Notes: generated by a model from the letters alone, not told the origin. Positions 41,808 to 50,324 are shown, numbered from the stretch's first letter. The stretch: 64,000 nucleotides of DNA from CBDBJQ01 sp965206405 (GCA_965206405.1 CBDBJQ010000006.1:806001-870000); one strand, 5' to 3'. Program-made: numbers and translations.

Positions 41808-43586
41808 ATGTTCGCCCAACCCACATCCACTCAGGCCACATCCGACCAGATCATGCCGCTGCTGACGGTTGATGACATGCGGGTCGAGTTTCCTAGCCGG
41901 CATGGCGATATTGTCGCTGCTACCGGGGTCACGCTTGCCCTCCAGCGCGGGGAGATTCTCGGCGTTGTCGGCGAATCCGGCGCCGGCAAATCCACCATCG
42001 CCAATGCCGTCATGGGCCTGCTCGATCCGCCCGGCCACCTCGCCGCCGGCGAGATCCGCCTGCAGGGAGAGCGCATTGATGCTCTCGAGCCGTCGCAGAT
42101 GCGGGTCATCCGCGGGCGCCGTATCGGCATGATTTTCCAGGATCCGCTGACCTCTCTCGATCCGCTGAAAACGATCGAAAGCCAGCTGGTGGAAACCATT
42201 ATCACCCATCTCCTGCTGTCCGAGGTCGAGGCCAAAGAGCGTGCCGTGAAACTGCTCGACAGCGTTGGCATCGAGGATGCCGAAATCCGCATCAAGCAGT
42301 ACCCGCACCAGTTTTCCGGGGGCATGCGCCAGCGCGTAGTCATTGCGCTCAGCCTGTGCGCCGAACCCGAGGTGCTACTCGCGGACGAGCCGACCACTGC
42401 CCTCGATGTATCGATCCAGTCGCAGATCCTCGATCTCATGCGCACACTGGTGCGCAAACGTGGGCTGGGAATGATCATCATCACGCACGACATGGGCGTG
42501 ATTTCGGAAATCACCGACCGCGTCGCGGTGATGTACCGGGGCGAGGTGGTGGAGACCGGCACGACAGAGAAAATTCTCACCGACCCTGATCACGTCTACA
42601 CCCAGAGCTTGATTTCCGCGGTGCCGCGTCCCGACCGGAAAACCGAGCGCTTTCCCGTGGTCGAGTACATCGAGGCTGCCACCACCGCATCGAGAAAACC
42701 CGATATCAAGACCCACTGGCTCGGGAAGAGCCGCGATTTTTCTGTCATGCAGGGCGACAACCTTGTCGAGGTGGAGAACCTCAACATGCGGTTCGCTACC
42801 GTGCCGTCGCTCTTTCCGTCCCGGCGCCGTTACCTTGATGCAGTCAACGATGTTTCCTTCACCATCCAGCGTGGAGAGGTGTTCGGTCTTGTCGGCGAAT
42901 CGGGATCGGGAAAGTCCACTGTCGCGCGCCTTATCTGCGGGATTCACACGCCGCGATCGGGGCGAGTCGGTTTCGCCGGCGACACTCTGGATGCCTGCGG
43001 TCCGCGCAAGGCTCTGAACCGCCTGCGCCGCCAGATGCAGATGGTGTTCCAGGATCCGTTCTCGTCGCTGAACGGACGAATGCGCGTCTTCGACATCGTT
43101 GCCGAACCGATTCGTTTCCACCGCCTGGCGAGCGGCCGCCAGGAGGTGCGCGAGATCGTCTTCGATCTACTCGATTACGTCGGTCTTGGTGCGGCAGTGG
43201 CGCCGCGCTTTCCGCACGAATTTTCCGGCGGCCAGCGTCAGCGCATTTCGATCGCTCGGGCGCTGGCGACGCGGCCGCGGTTTTTAATCTGCGATGAGCC
43301 GACCTCGGCGCTGGATGTCTCGATCCAGGCGCAAATCCTGAATCTTTTGAAAGATCTTCAGGAGGAGCTTGGACTGACCATGCTGTTCATCAGCCACGAC
43401 CTTCCGGTCATTCGCCAAATGTGCGACCGCGTCGGCGTGATGAAGGCCGGCTATCTGTGCGAGGTCAGCGAGACCGAATCCCTGTTCACGCAGCCCCAGC
43501 ACGAATACACCCGGCATCTGCTCGGGCTGATGCCGAAGCTGGACATGCTGTCCCGCCAGGAGAGTGAGCCAGCTGCTGAAGTGTGA
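41808..43586 (+). CDS. oligopeptide ABC transporter, fused double ATP-binding protein (592 aa)
   Basis: Two complete ABC domains in one chain, equivalent to DppD plus DppF. Domain 1: Walker A G-E-S-G-A-G-K-S-T, signature F-S-G-G-M-R-Q-R, D-E-P-T-T-A-L-D. Domain 2 from about residue 320: G-E-S-G-S-G-K-S-T, F-S-G-G-Q-R-Q-R, D-E-P-T-S-A-L-D. Start at ATG 41808; GTG 41796 directly after the permease stop and ATG 41853 are alternatives. Confidence 0.93.
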   Translation: MFAQPTSTQATSDQIMPLLTVDDMRVEFPSRHGDIVAATGVTLALQRGEILGVVGESGAGKSTIANAVMGLLDPPGHLAAGEIRLQGERIDALEPSQMRVIRGRRIGMIFQDPLTSLDPLKTIESQLVETIITHLLLSEVEAKERAVKLLDSVGIEDAEIRIKQYPHQFSGGMRQRVVIALSLCAEPEVLLADEPTTALDVSIQSQILDLMRTLVRKRGLGMIIITHDMGVISEITDRVAVMYRGEVVETGTTEKILTDPDHVYTQSLISAVPRPDRKTERFPVVEYIEAATTASRKPDIKTHWLGKSRDFSVMQGDNLVEVENLNMRFATVPSLFPSRRRYLDAVNDVSFTIQRGEVFGLVGESGSGKSTVARLICGIHTPRSGRVGFAGDTLDACGPRKALNRLRRQMQMVFQDPFSSLNGRMRVFDIVAEPIRFHRLASGRQEVREIVFDLLDYVGLGAAVAPRFPHEFSGGQRQRISIARALATRPRFLICDEPTSALDVSIQAQILNLLKDLQEELGLTMLFISHDLPVIRQMCDRVGVMKAGYLCEVSETESLFTQPQHEYTRHLLGLMPKLDMLSRQESEPAAEV

Positions 43587-43650
43587 GCCGCCCGCTAAGC
43601 GCTAACCGGCCGCACGGCAGGGCTAGCCCGAATATTTCATGAACAGGTAC

Positions 43651-43714
43651 CGCTAAATCCCGTATTCGTGTTATGATTCAGTTACTTGAAATGATCAAAC
43701 ACAAGGATTTAGCG
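43651..43714 (+). repeat. 10-bp inverted repeat spanning the IS1380 transposase start
   Basis: CGCTAAATCC at 43651-43660 is perfectly complementary to GGATTTAGCG at 43705-43714, 44 bases apart, just before a possible GTG start at 43715. It could be an element end, a promoter operator or an mRNA hairpin controlling transposase expression. Confidence 0.6.
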
Positions 43715-44000
43715 GTGACAGATTGTACCCCCGATCATCTGGAATTTCCAACCTGTCGTAAACGCCGGGTAACCACCGGCTTCGATGGAGGTCATGTGAC
43801 GAGCAACGGCGGCGTTTTGCTGCTGCGCGGGGCGGATCACCTGCCGGGATTGACGGCATCGCTTGCCCGGCGGCTGTCCGACGACCGGCAGGCGGGCAAG
43901 GTTGAGCACAGTTTGCGGGATATGCTGCGGCAACGGATCTACAGCCTGCCCCTGGGTTACGGGGACCTGAACGACCCTGAGGCCCTGCGCCACGACCAGG
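43673..44000 (+). pseudogene. IS1380-family transposase, N-terminal fragment
   Basis: From G/ATG (43673, or GTG 43715, the normal start) the frame reads T-T-G-F-D-G-G-H-V-T-S-N-G-G-V-L-L-L-R, D-R-Q-A-G-K-V-E-H-S, R-Q-R-I-Y-S-L-P-L-G-Y-G-D-L-N-D, the conserved N-terminal part of IS1380 transposases. Homology stops near 44000, where the sequence switches to a type III restriction gene fragment on the other strand. Only about 110 of the usual 440 residues remain. Confidence 0.85.
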
Positions 44001-44580
44001 CCCGGCCGGTTCCTGGCGATCACATCGATGGGGCGGCGTGATTGGAAGTCGTCCAGCTCTTCATGGATACGGCGATTGTCGGCACCCGTCCCATTGAAGG
44101 CCTGCACGTTGATCACCATTACGTTGATTCCCGCGTCAGAAGAAAGCTCTCCAGCTCGTGCAGTCTCCTGGAGTTGTAGATGAAGAACCGCGCCTTCTTG
44201 CCGCAGCCTTCAACGAAATGCCCGGCCGTCATCTCCAGCGACTTCATCTCCAGCGACTTGGCCACGCCTTCGCGGATGGCGATCGACGGCACCATGATGA
44301 TGAACCTGGACCAGCCATAGAGCTTGTTCATCTCGAAAATGGACTTGATATAACGACAGGTCCTGCCCGTGCCGGTCTCCATCCCGATATTGAGGTTGAT
44401 GGCCGCGCCGGGTTTGTAGCTGGCTGGCTTCGGTCGGCCATTTTGATCGATGAAGGCGCTTGGGCTTTCCGACAAAGGCAGGTTCTGGCGCTACGGCACC
44501 TTGCGGATATTTTCGAGGGCCGCGCTGCACGTGTAGCGCGACAATCCGGGTGAGAGGTGCGCGTCAATCAGGATGAGAAT
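44000..44580 (-). pseudogene. type III restriction enzyme (Res) helicase fragment
   Basis: On the minus strand, N-L-N-I-G-M-E-T-G-T-G-R-T (Walker A), I-F-E-M-N-K-L-Y-G-W, F-I-I-M-V-P-S-I-A-I-R-E-G-V, and, after a one-base frameshift near 44125, V-M-V-I-N-V-Q-A-F-N-G and R-R-P-I-D-V-I-A-R-N match the first helicase motifs of type III Res subunits. Upstream pieces (L-E-N-I-R-K-V-P and S-E-S-P-S-A-F) lie in other frames. No methylase or remaining Res domains are present. Non-functional. Confidence 0.8.
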
Positions 44581-44660
44581 CCTTGGCCGCGACGTTTGAG
44601 ATGGTGGCGGGCTTTTCCGCCACAATCAAGGTTTTTGTGGGTTTTGATTGTCGCAGAGCG

Positions 44661-44891
44661 TCAATCCGGTTTGATGTTTGCCGGTGTTGCTCTTTGAGCT
44701 TGAGCCTGGCGGCCGGGGCCGTTGGCGTGTTCAGCGGCTTTGCACCGGTAGCTTTCCACGTTCATCTCGAAGATTGTCGCGTGGTGGACGAGCCTGTCGA
44801 CGGCTGCCAGCGTCATTGCCGGATCGGGGAAGATTGCATTCCATTCTCCGAAGGGCTGGTTGGCTGTGATGAGCATGGACCGTCGCTTCAA
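44661..44891 (-). pseudogene. IS21-type IstB ATPase, C-terminal fragment
   Basis: The minus-strand frame reads R-R-S-M-L-I-T-A-N-Q-P-F-G-E-W, F-P-D-P-A-M-T-L-A-A-V-D-R-L-V-H-H and I-F-E-M-N-V-E-S-Y-R, the C-terminal part of IstB. The N-terminal ATPase core is missing; the fragment begins 5 bp from the Rpn gene stop. Remnant of an IS21 insertion. Confidence 0.88.
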
Positions 44892-44895
44892 ACCC

Positions 44896-45171
44896 TCAGT
44901 GATCCCTTCGTTCCCCGAACACGGCCGCCAGATCAGCGGCATCAAGCACCCGGTCCACCCAGCGATCCAGATCATCAATGCTTCCCGCCGCGATCTGTGC
45001 GATCACGGGCTCGGGCAGGGGGCCAAACCGCTTTACCAGCAGGTGCATCAGCAATTTGGCTTCGCCTTCCGCAAACCCTTTTTCACGGCCAAGCGCTTCC
45101 CCGGCGGCAAGCCCCTCGGCTTTTCCTTCGGCCTTACCTTCTTTTTTCCATGTTTCTGCGAGTGTTCCCAT
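44896..45171 (-). CDS. possible internal small product of the Rpn gene (91 aa)
   Basis: Second, nested reading of the Rpn frame from ATG 45171 to the shared stop. AAGGAGG lies at 45182-45188 on the minus strand, 10 nt before the ATG, a much better ribosome site than expected by chance inside a gene. The product comprises the charged linker and the DUF4351-like end but no nuclease core. In enterobacterial Rpn systems such a small C-terminal product binds and restrains the full-length nuclease. Inferred, not proven here. Confidence 0.5.
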   Translation of the reverse strand: MGTLAETWKKEGKAEGKAEGLAAGEALGREKGFAEGEAKLLMHLLVKRFGPLPEPVIAQIAAGSIDDLDRWVDRVLDAADLAAVFGERRDH

Positions 45172-45924
45172 CAGCGCTTTGCCTCCTTCATCGTCTATTC
45201 CGTCCAGGGCCGCCTCCATGTCCGGCTGCGTCCATTCGTATCGTGCCACAAAATAGCGCAGAACGATACCGGCAAAATCCGTGCGAAACGACAGCCGCTG
45301 CAGTATCTCCTCCAGATGTTCGCGCGTCATATCGGAGCGGTGCTTCACGAATTTGAGCACAGCCAGGCCTGCCATCACGTCAGGATCATGCGACAGCTCT
45401 TCCATCGGGATATTGCCGAGATCATGGACCTCGTAAGTGAACGACGGCACATAGCGCGCCATATCCTCACCCGCATCAAACATCTCGCCGAACACCCGCG
45501 GCACATTCCAGGAATGGCTCCCATGGAAGAACACCAGCGGCACGATGACCGGCAGGGCGCGCAACCTTGCCGCCTGTCCATCGCCGTAGCGAAGCCATAT
45601 CCGCAGCATATATCCAAGGATTTGCAAAGGGGTTGCCGGTTCTGAAACCGATTTGTGTTCCAAAAGCACGTAGGCCAGGGCCGGGCGTCCGCCCTTCAGC
45701 GTGATCTCGAACAGCCCGTCGCTGTGCTTCAGGTGGGCATCCTCGTCGACAAAGCTGCCCGCAACGCGCCTGGGCGGTGTGTCCGCCATCTGCGCGCTGA
45801 TCCGCTCCGGCAGGTAATCGCGCAAAAGGGCTGCCGCGCGATCCTTGTCGTCAATGATGGCGCGGAACAGCGCATCATGGGTCGGCTTTACCGGTAGGGT
45901 TGTGTCCTCATCTTCGCTTGTCAC
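44896..45924 (-). CDS. Rpn-family PD-(D/E)XK nuclease (342 aa)
   Basis: Recombination-promoting nuclease / transposase_31-like protein. The N-terminal H-D-A-L-F-R-A-I, a catalytic Asp in H-S-D-G-L-F-E-I, and E-H-K-S (the E-x-K of the PD-(D/E)XK core) are present; helical middle; Lys/Glu/Gly linker (K-A-E-G-K-A-E-G) and a DUF4351-like C-terminus. ATG 45924. An in-frame internal ATG at 45171 has AAGGAGG upstream (10-nt spacing) and would make a separate 91-residue C-terminal protein. Looks intact although surrounded by mobile-element wreckage. Confidence 0.87.
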   Translation of the reverse strand: MTSEDEDTTLPVKPTHDALFRAIIDDKDRAAALLRDYLPERISAQMADTPPRRVAGSFVDEDAHLKHSDGLFEITLKGGRPALAYVLLEHKSVSEPATPLQILGYMLRIWLRYGDGQAARLRALPVIVPLVFFHGSHSWNVPRVFGEMFDAGEDMARYVPSFTYEVHDLGNIPMEELSHDPDVMAGLAVLKFVKHRSDMTREHLEEILQRLSFRTDFAGIVLRYFVARYEWTQPDMEAALDGIDDEGGKALMGTLAETWKKEGKAEGKAEGLAAGEALGREKGFAEGEAKLLMHLLVKRFGPLPEPVIAQIAAGSIDDLDRWVDRVLDAADLAAVFGERRDH

Positions 45925-46019
45925 TGGTTATCCCTTCGTCACCGTGTTTCCAACGCGATAGTACGGCCTGAAGGCGGCCGGACGTCTTCATGAAATATTC
46001 GGGGTAGGCCGGGTTGGGT

Positions 46020-46096
<77 letters not shown>

Positions 46097-46159
46097 CCGC
46101 TGCAATCCGAACCAGCAGAGTGTAGAGGTTTCGTATCTTTATTTCCACACGCCGCCCTG

Positions 46160-47086
46160 TTAGCGGGAGCGTTGCGACGTGGCCTCGTAGAGTGCGACCG
46201 CTGCAGCTGCGGAGACATTGAGCGAGAGCATCGGCCCTGACAGGGGCAGTCGCGCAACAACATCGCAGCGCTCCCGGGTCAGCCGCCGCAATCCGGTATG
46301 CTCGCTACCGAGCACAAGTGCTACGTTGCCGCCGGGATCGGCCTCCCCGAGCGGACGGTCTGCGTCTGCATCAAGCGCGATGCACCAGCACCCCGCATCC
46401 CGCATCGAATCCAGGGTGCGCGCGAGGTTAGTGACACGCAGGAGAGGAATGAGCTCGAGCGCTCCGCTCGCAGCCTTGGCAAGAGCGCCGGTCTCCGGCG
46501 GGGCGTGACGCTCCTGGGTGATCAGTGCGGCAGCGCCGAAGGCGGCGGCACTGCGCATTACCGCGCCGACATTGCGGGGGTCGCTGACCTGGTCGAGTAC
46601 GGCGACGATGGTGTTGTCGCTTCTCTCCAGGGTTGCGCGCAGCCAGTCGAGGGAGTGCTGCGGCAGGGGCTTGGTCTCGAGCGCGATGCCCTGATGCACG
46701 GCGCCGGGAGGAAGCAGGCGTTCGATCTCCCCGGCATCGACGATCTCCGCCTCTCCGGTAGCCTTTTCGGCAAGCCACCGGGCGCCGGCCGCCGTTGCCA
46801 TCAGCCTGCCGACCGTCCTTTCCGGGTTGGCAAGGGCCGCAGCGACGGCGTGATGGCCATAGAGGAAGAGATCCCGCCCCTCGGCTGACCGCCGGTCGCT
46901 CTTCCGGCGCGGCGATTCGCCCTGTCCGGTAGGGCCGAAGGAGCCTGTGGACCGTTGTCCGGATTGTTGTCCGGACCGCTCTTTGGGCCTTTGCCTGGGC
47001 CGCTGTCCGGGCCGGGAAGGTCTCTGGCCGGTTCGGGAGGGCGTTTTTGAGGGCCCGCGGGGTTTTTTTTGCTTGCGTTTGGTCAT
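46160..47086 (-). CDS. rlmB: 23S rRNA 2'-O-methyltransferase, TrmH/RlmB family (308 aa)
   Basis: SPOUT knot methyltransferase. N-terminal substrate-binding domain (Y-G-H-H-A-V-A-A-A-L), then V-L-D-Q-V-S-D-P-R-N-V-G-A-V-M-R-S (motif 1), V-L-G-S-E-H-T-G-L-R (motif 2) and L-S-L-N-V-S-A-A-A-A-V (motif 3, knot and SAM site). Start at ATG 47086 (M-T-K-R-K-Q-K-K-P-R). The first about 65 residues are Arg/Gln/Pro/Ser-rich low complexity, likely an RNA-binding extension. Divergent from tRNA-Tyr. Confidence 0.92.
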   Translation of the reverse strand: MTKRKQKKPRGPSKTPSRTGQRPSRPGQRPRQRPKERSGQQSGQRSTGSFGPTGQGESPRRKSDRRSAEGRDLFLYGHHAVAAALANPERTVGRLMATAAGARWLAEKATGEAEIVDAGEIERLLPPGAVHQGIALETKPLPQHSLDWLRATLERSDNTIVAVLDQVSDPRNVGAVMRSAAAFGAAALITQERHAPPETGALAKAASGALELIPLLRVTNLARTLDSMRDAGCWCIALDADADRPLGEADPGGNVALVLGSEHTGLRRLTRERCDVVARLPLSGPMLSLNVSAAAAVALYEATSQRSR

Positions 47087-47256
47087 TCTGTGCCTAATAT
47101 CCGATCGGCTAAGGTGGTTGCAACATAACATTCGCAGTGTCTTCGGGGGTGTCCCGAGCGGCTGGTGCCGCTTTCGTGTGTGCTGGCGTGTTTCAGTGTG
47201 CATATTCTTGCGCTTTCCGCGCGCAGGAGGGCTTGCGCGTTGGCAAAGCGGGCAGC

Positions 47257-47341
47257 GCAGGGGTGCCTGAGTGGTTAAAAGGGACGGGCTGTAAACCCGT
47301 TGGCTATGCCTACGTTGGTTCGAATCCAACCCCCTGCACCA
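47257..47341 (+). tRNA. tRNA-Tyr(GTA)
   Basis: Acceptor GCAGGGG pairs with CCCCTGC. Anticodon loop CTGTAAAC with GUA, long class II variable arm, T arm GGTTCGAATCC and encoded CCA (47339-47341). Confidence 0.95.
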
Positions 47342-47408
47342 GGCCCCGGGAATACGCATGCCGGACATGCTGGAAGGCGTGTGAATCTGAACCGTGATCG
47401 CCGCGATG

Positions 47409-47483
47409 GCGGGCGTCGTATAAAGGCTATTACCCCAGCCTTCCAAGCTGGTGATACGGGTTCGATTCCCGTCGCCCGCTCCA
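47409..47483 (+). tRNA. tRNA-Gly(TCC)
   Basis: Acceptor GCGGGCG pairs with CGCCCGC. Anticodon loop CTTCCAAG with UCC, T arm GGGTTCGATTCCC, CCA encoded at 47481-47483. Sits between tRNA-Tyr and tuf as in other proteobacteria. Confidence 0.95.
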
Positions 47484-47499
47484 GACCCCGCTTTCCGAT

Positions 47500-47523
47500 A
47501 CCGGCTTCCCTCGGGAAGCCGGT
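47500..47523 (+). promoter_or_regulatory. strong hairpin between tRNA-Gly and tuf
   Basis: A perfect 10-bp stem (47500-47509 with 47514-47523) capped by a CTCG loop, 80 bp upstream of tuf. It has no T-tract, so it is more likely a processing or attenuation site than a simple intrinsic terminator. Confidence 0.6.
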
Positions 47524-47603
47524 GTCATCGAAAGCGTCGTGTGTCGCCAGTCTGGCGCCGCAACAAACTTTGGAAGTGAATTGCTAACACGGGAATTTGA
47601 CCG

Positions 47604-48794
47604 ATGGCAAAACAAAAATTTGAGCGCACGAAGCCGCACTGCAACATCGGCACGATTGGCCATGTGGATCACGGCAAGACGACGCTGACGGCTGCGATCA
47701 CGAGGGTTTTGTCGGAGGCCGGCCAGGCCGAGGCGACGTCGTATGAGGAGATTGACAAGGCGCCCGAGGAGAAGGAGCGCGGGATCACCATCAATACGGC
47801 GCATGTTGAGTACGAGACGGACCAGCGCCACTACGCGCATGTCGATTGCCCGGGCCACGCCGACTACATCAAGAACATGATCACCGGCGCGGCGCAGATG
47901 GACGGGGCGATTCTGGTGGTTTCGGCTACCGACGGGCCGATGCCGCAGACGCGCGAGCACATTCTGCTCGCGCGCCAGGTGGGTGTTCCGGCGATTGTGG
48001 TGTTCATCAACAAGGTGGACCAGGTCGATGATGAGGAGCTGCTTGATCTGGTGGAGCTCGAGATTCGCGAGTTGCTGGATTACTACGAGTTTCCGGGCGA
48101 CGACATTCCGATCGTCCGCGGCAGCGCGCTTGCGGCCCTTGAGGGTGGCGATGCGGCGGCGGGAAGCGACGCGATCAAGAAGTTGATGGAGGCTGTGGAT
48201 ACCCATGTTCCGCAGCCGGAGCGTCCCAAGGACATGCCGTTTCTGATGCCGATCGAGGACGTGTTTTCGATTTCGGGCCGGGGGACGGTGGTGACGGGCC
48301 GTATCGAGCAGGGTGTCGTGCGCACGGGTGGCGACATTGAGATCGTGGGCATCAAGGAAACCTCGAAGACGGTGTGCACGGGCGTTGAGATGTTTCGCAA
48401 GATCCTCGACGAGGGCGAGGCCGGCGACAATGTCGGGTGCCTTCTGCGCGGTATCGACCGCGAGGAGGTGGAGCGGGGCCAGGTTTTGGCGGATCCGGGT
48501 ACGATCACGCCGCACACGAAGTTCAGCTGCGAGTGCTACATCCTGGAGAAGGAGGAGGGCGGGCGTCATTCGCCGTTTTTCTCGAATTACCGCCCGCAGT
48601 TTTACTTCCGGACGACGGATGTGACGGGTTCTGTGGAGCTTGGTCCGGACAAGGAGATGGTTCTGCCGGGAGACACGGTGAAGATGGACGTGTCGCTGAT
48701 CGTTCCGATCGCGATGGACGAGGGGTTGCGTTTCGCCATCCGCGAGGGTGGCCGGACTGTCGGCGCCGGCGTCGTCACGGCCATCAAGGAATAA
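47604..48794 (+). CDS. tuf: translation elongation factor Tu (396 aa)
   Basis: Delivers aminoacyl-tRNA to the ribosome. G-H-V-D-H-G-K-T-T-L (G1), R-G-I-T-I-N-T (switch 1), D-C-P-G-H-A-D-Y (G3), N-K-V-D (G4), and domains 2-3 of standard length. ATG 47604. tRNA genes on both sides reproduce the tufB-type arrangement. No tuf is visible after fusA because the window ends. Confidence 0.98.
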   Translation: MAKQKFERTKPHCNIGTIGHVDHGKTTLTAAITRVLSEAGQAEATSYEEIDKAPEEKERGITINTAHVEYETDQRHYAHVDCPGHADYIKNMITGAAQMDGAILVVSATDGPMPQTREHILLARQVGVPAIVVFINKVDQVDDEELLDLVELEIRELLDYYEFPGDDIPIVRGSALAALEGGDAAAGSDAIKKLMEAVDTHVPQPERPKDMPFLMPIEDVFSISGRGTVVTGRIEQGVVRTGGDIEIVGIKETSKTVCTGVEMFRKILDEGEAGDNVGCLLRGIDREEVERGQVLADPGTITPHTKFSCECYILEKEEGGRHSPFFSNYRPQFYFRTTDVTGSVELGPDKEMVLPGDTVKMDVSLIVPIAMDEGLRFAIREGGRTVGAGVVTAIKE

Positions 48795-48897
48795 AGCAGG
48801 GCGTCGCGTAACACCACGCAATCGCGCGGGCAGGAAACAGGGTGCGCAAGACTGGCGTGTAACGAAGACAGCGTGACGAAAAATCTCTCGGAACCAC

Positions 48898-48974
48898 AGG
48901 GGTGTAGCTCAATTGGCTAGAGTACCGGTCTCCAAAACCGGGGGTTGAGGGTTCGAGTCCCTCCACCCCTGCCA
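48898..48974 (+). tRNA. tRNA-Trp(CCA)
   Basis: Acceptor AGGGGTG pairs with CACCCCT. Anticodon loop TCTCCAAAA with CCA, T arm GGGTTCGAGTCCC, encoded 3' CCA at 48972-48974. Between tuf and secE as in many proteobacteria. Confidence 0.95.
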
Positions 48975-49063
48975 GCGAGAGGGATGAGCGGCATAGGGTT
49001 CGGGCCGCGGATACGAGTTGCGGCGAGTTGCAGATACAAGTTACGGGGCACGGGCATACGGGT

Positions 49064-49261
49064 ATGGCGAAGACGAATCCGGCAAAGTTCCTCAGGGAAG
49101 TGCGGCAGGAAGCCGGCAAGGTAATCTGGCCTTCGCGCAAGGAGACGGCCATCACCACAGTGATGGTGTTCGTCATGTGCGTGCTGGCAGCGCTGTTTTT
49201 CCTGCTCGTCGACGAGGTGATCTCGCTGGGGGTGCAGTTCATTCTCGGGATCGGAGGCTGA
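49064..49261 (+). CDS. secE: preprotein translocase subunit SecE (65 aa)
   Basis: Small single-span SecE with the conserved amphipathic helix (F-L-R-E-V-R-Q-E-A-G-K-V-I-W-P-S-R-K-E-T) followed by one transmembrane helix (V-M-V-F-V-M-C-V-L-A-A-L-F-F). Start at ATG 49064; the frame extending 12 codons upstream is rejected. Stabilises SecY in the inner membrane. Four bases before nusG. Confidence 0.96.
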   Translation: MAKTNPAKFLREVRQEAGKVIWPSRKETAITTVMVFVMCVLAALFFLLVDEVISLGVQFILGIGG

Positions 49262-49264
49262 GCG

Positions 49265-49798
49265 ATGACAAAAAACTGGTATGTCCTCAACGTCTATTCC
49301 GGATCCGAGACCAAGGTCAAAAAATCCATCGAGGCGCAGGCAAAGAAGCAGAAGCTGGAACAGCAGATCGGCGAGATTCTGGTGCCGACCGAAGAGATCG
49401 TCGAGCTGCGTCGCGGCAGCAAGGTGAGCACCGAGCGGAAATTCTTCCCCGGCTATGTCCTGATCGAGATGGACGGAAGTTCAGCGGAAGCCCAGCATCT
49501 CGTGCAAACCACCCAGAAGGTGACTGGGTTTCTTGGCAGCGGCAACAAACCGACGCCGGTCAGCAACGGCGAAGTCGACCGTATCCTGCATCAGATCAAG
49601 GAGGGGGTGGAGCGGCCGAAGCCGTCCATCATCTTCGAGATCGGCGAACAGGTGCGGGTCTGCGACGGGCCGTTTAATTCATTCAACGGCCTCGTCGAGG
49701 AAGTCGACGAGGAAAAGGCACGGCTCAAGGTTTCGGTATCGATTTTCGGTCGTTCGACTCCGGTCGACCTCGAATACTCCCAGGTTGAAAAGGGCTGA
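49265..49798 (+). CDS. nusG: transcription termination/antitermination factor NusG (177 aa)
   Basis: Opens K-N-W-Y-V-L-N-V-Y-S-G-S-E, includes the NGN domain that binds the RNAP clamp, P-G-Y-V-L-I-E-M, and a C-terminal KOW domain (G-E-Q-V-R-V-C-D-G-P-F-N-S-F) for Rho or S10. ATG 49265. Its stop codon lies in a 14-bp triple repeat (49790-49831). Confidence 0.97.
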   Translation: MTKNWYVLNVYSGSETKVKKSIEAQAKKQKLEQQIGEILVPTEEIVELRRGSKVSTERKFFPGYVLIEMDGSSAEAQHLVQTTQKVTGFLGSGNKPTPVSNGEVDRILHQIKEGVERPKPSIIFEIGEQVRVCDGPFNSFNGLVEEVDEEKARLKVSVSIFGRSTPVDLEYSQVEKG

Positions 49799-49831
49799 CC
49801 GGGAAGAGCTGATCGAGAAGGGTTGATTTCG
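49790..49831 (+). repeat. 14-bp tandem repeat, three copies, across the nusG stop
   Basis: Units at 49790, 49804 and 49818, all with AAG(G/A)G(C/T)TGA cores. The first TGA is the nusG stop, so stop-like triplets recur every 14 bases. Confidence 0.85.
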
Positions 49832-49889
49832 AGCGGCGGCGAAGGCAGCGGCAAAGGATCGGAAGACAGGCAAGGCAGGCAAAACAGGC

Positions 49890-50324
49890 ATGGCGAAGAA
49901 AATCAGCGGCTATATCAAACTCCAGATCCCGGCCGGGCAGGCGAATCCCTCGCCGCCGGTGGGGCCTGCGCTCGGCCAGCGCCAGGTCAACATCATGGAG
50001 TTCTGCAAGGCGTTCAACGCGGCGACGCAGAACATCGAACAGGGCATGCCGATTCCGGTCGTCATCACCGTCTACGGTGATCGTAGCTTCTCCTTTACCA
50101 CCAAGATGGCCCCGGCAAGCTACTACCTGCGCCGGGCGGCCGGACTGGACAAGGGGTCTCAGCAACCCGGACGGGGAGAAATGGTGGGCCGGGTCCGCAA
50201 GAGCCAGGTGCGGGAGATCGCCGAGACAAAGATGGTTGACCTGAATGCAAATGACGTGGAGTCGGCGATGCTGATCATCGAGGGATCGGCCCGTTCCATG
50301 GGCCTCCAGGTGGTTGAGGGCTAA
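49890..50324 (+). CDS. rplK: 50S ribosomal protein L11 (144 aa)
   Basis: A-K-K-I-S-G-Y-I-K-L-Q-I-P-A-G and P-S-P-P-V-G-P-A-L-G-Q-R are diagnostic for L11, the GTPase-centre protein bound by thiostrepton. ATG 49890. The stop is in a 22-bp duplication leading into rplA. Confidence 0.98.
   Translation: MAKKISGYIKLQIPAGQANPSPPVGPALGQRQVNIMEFCKAFNAATQNIEQGMPIPVVITVYGDRSFSFTTKMAPASYYLRRAAGLDKGSQQPGRGEMVGRVRKSQVREIAETKMVDLNANDVESAMLIIEGSARSMGLQVVEG

Noticed and set aside
47430..48821. 463-codon minus-strand frame opposite tuf
   Set aside because: Mirrors the highly biased codon use of EF-Tu.
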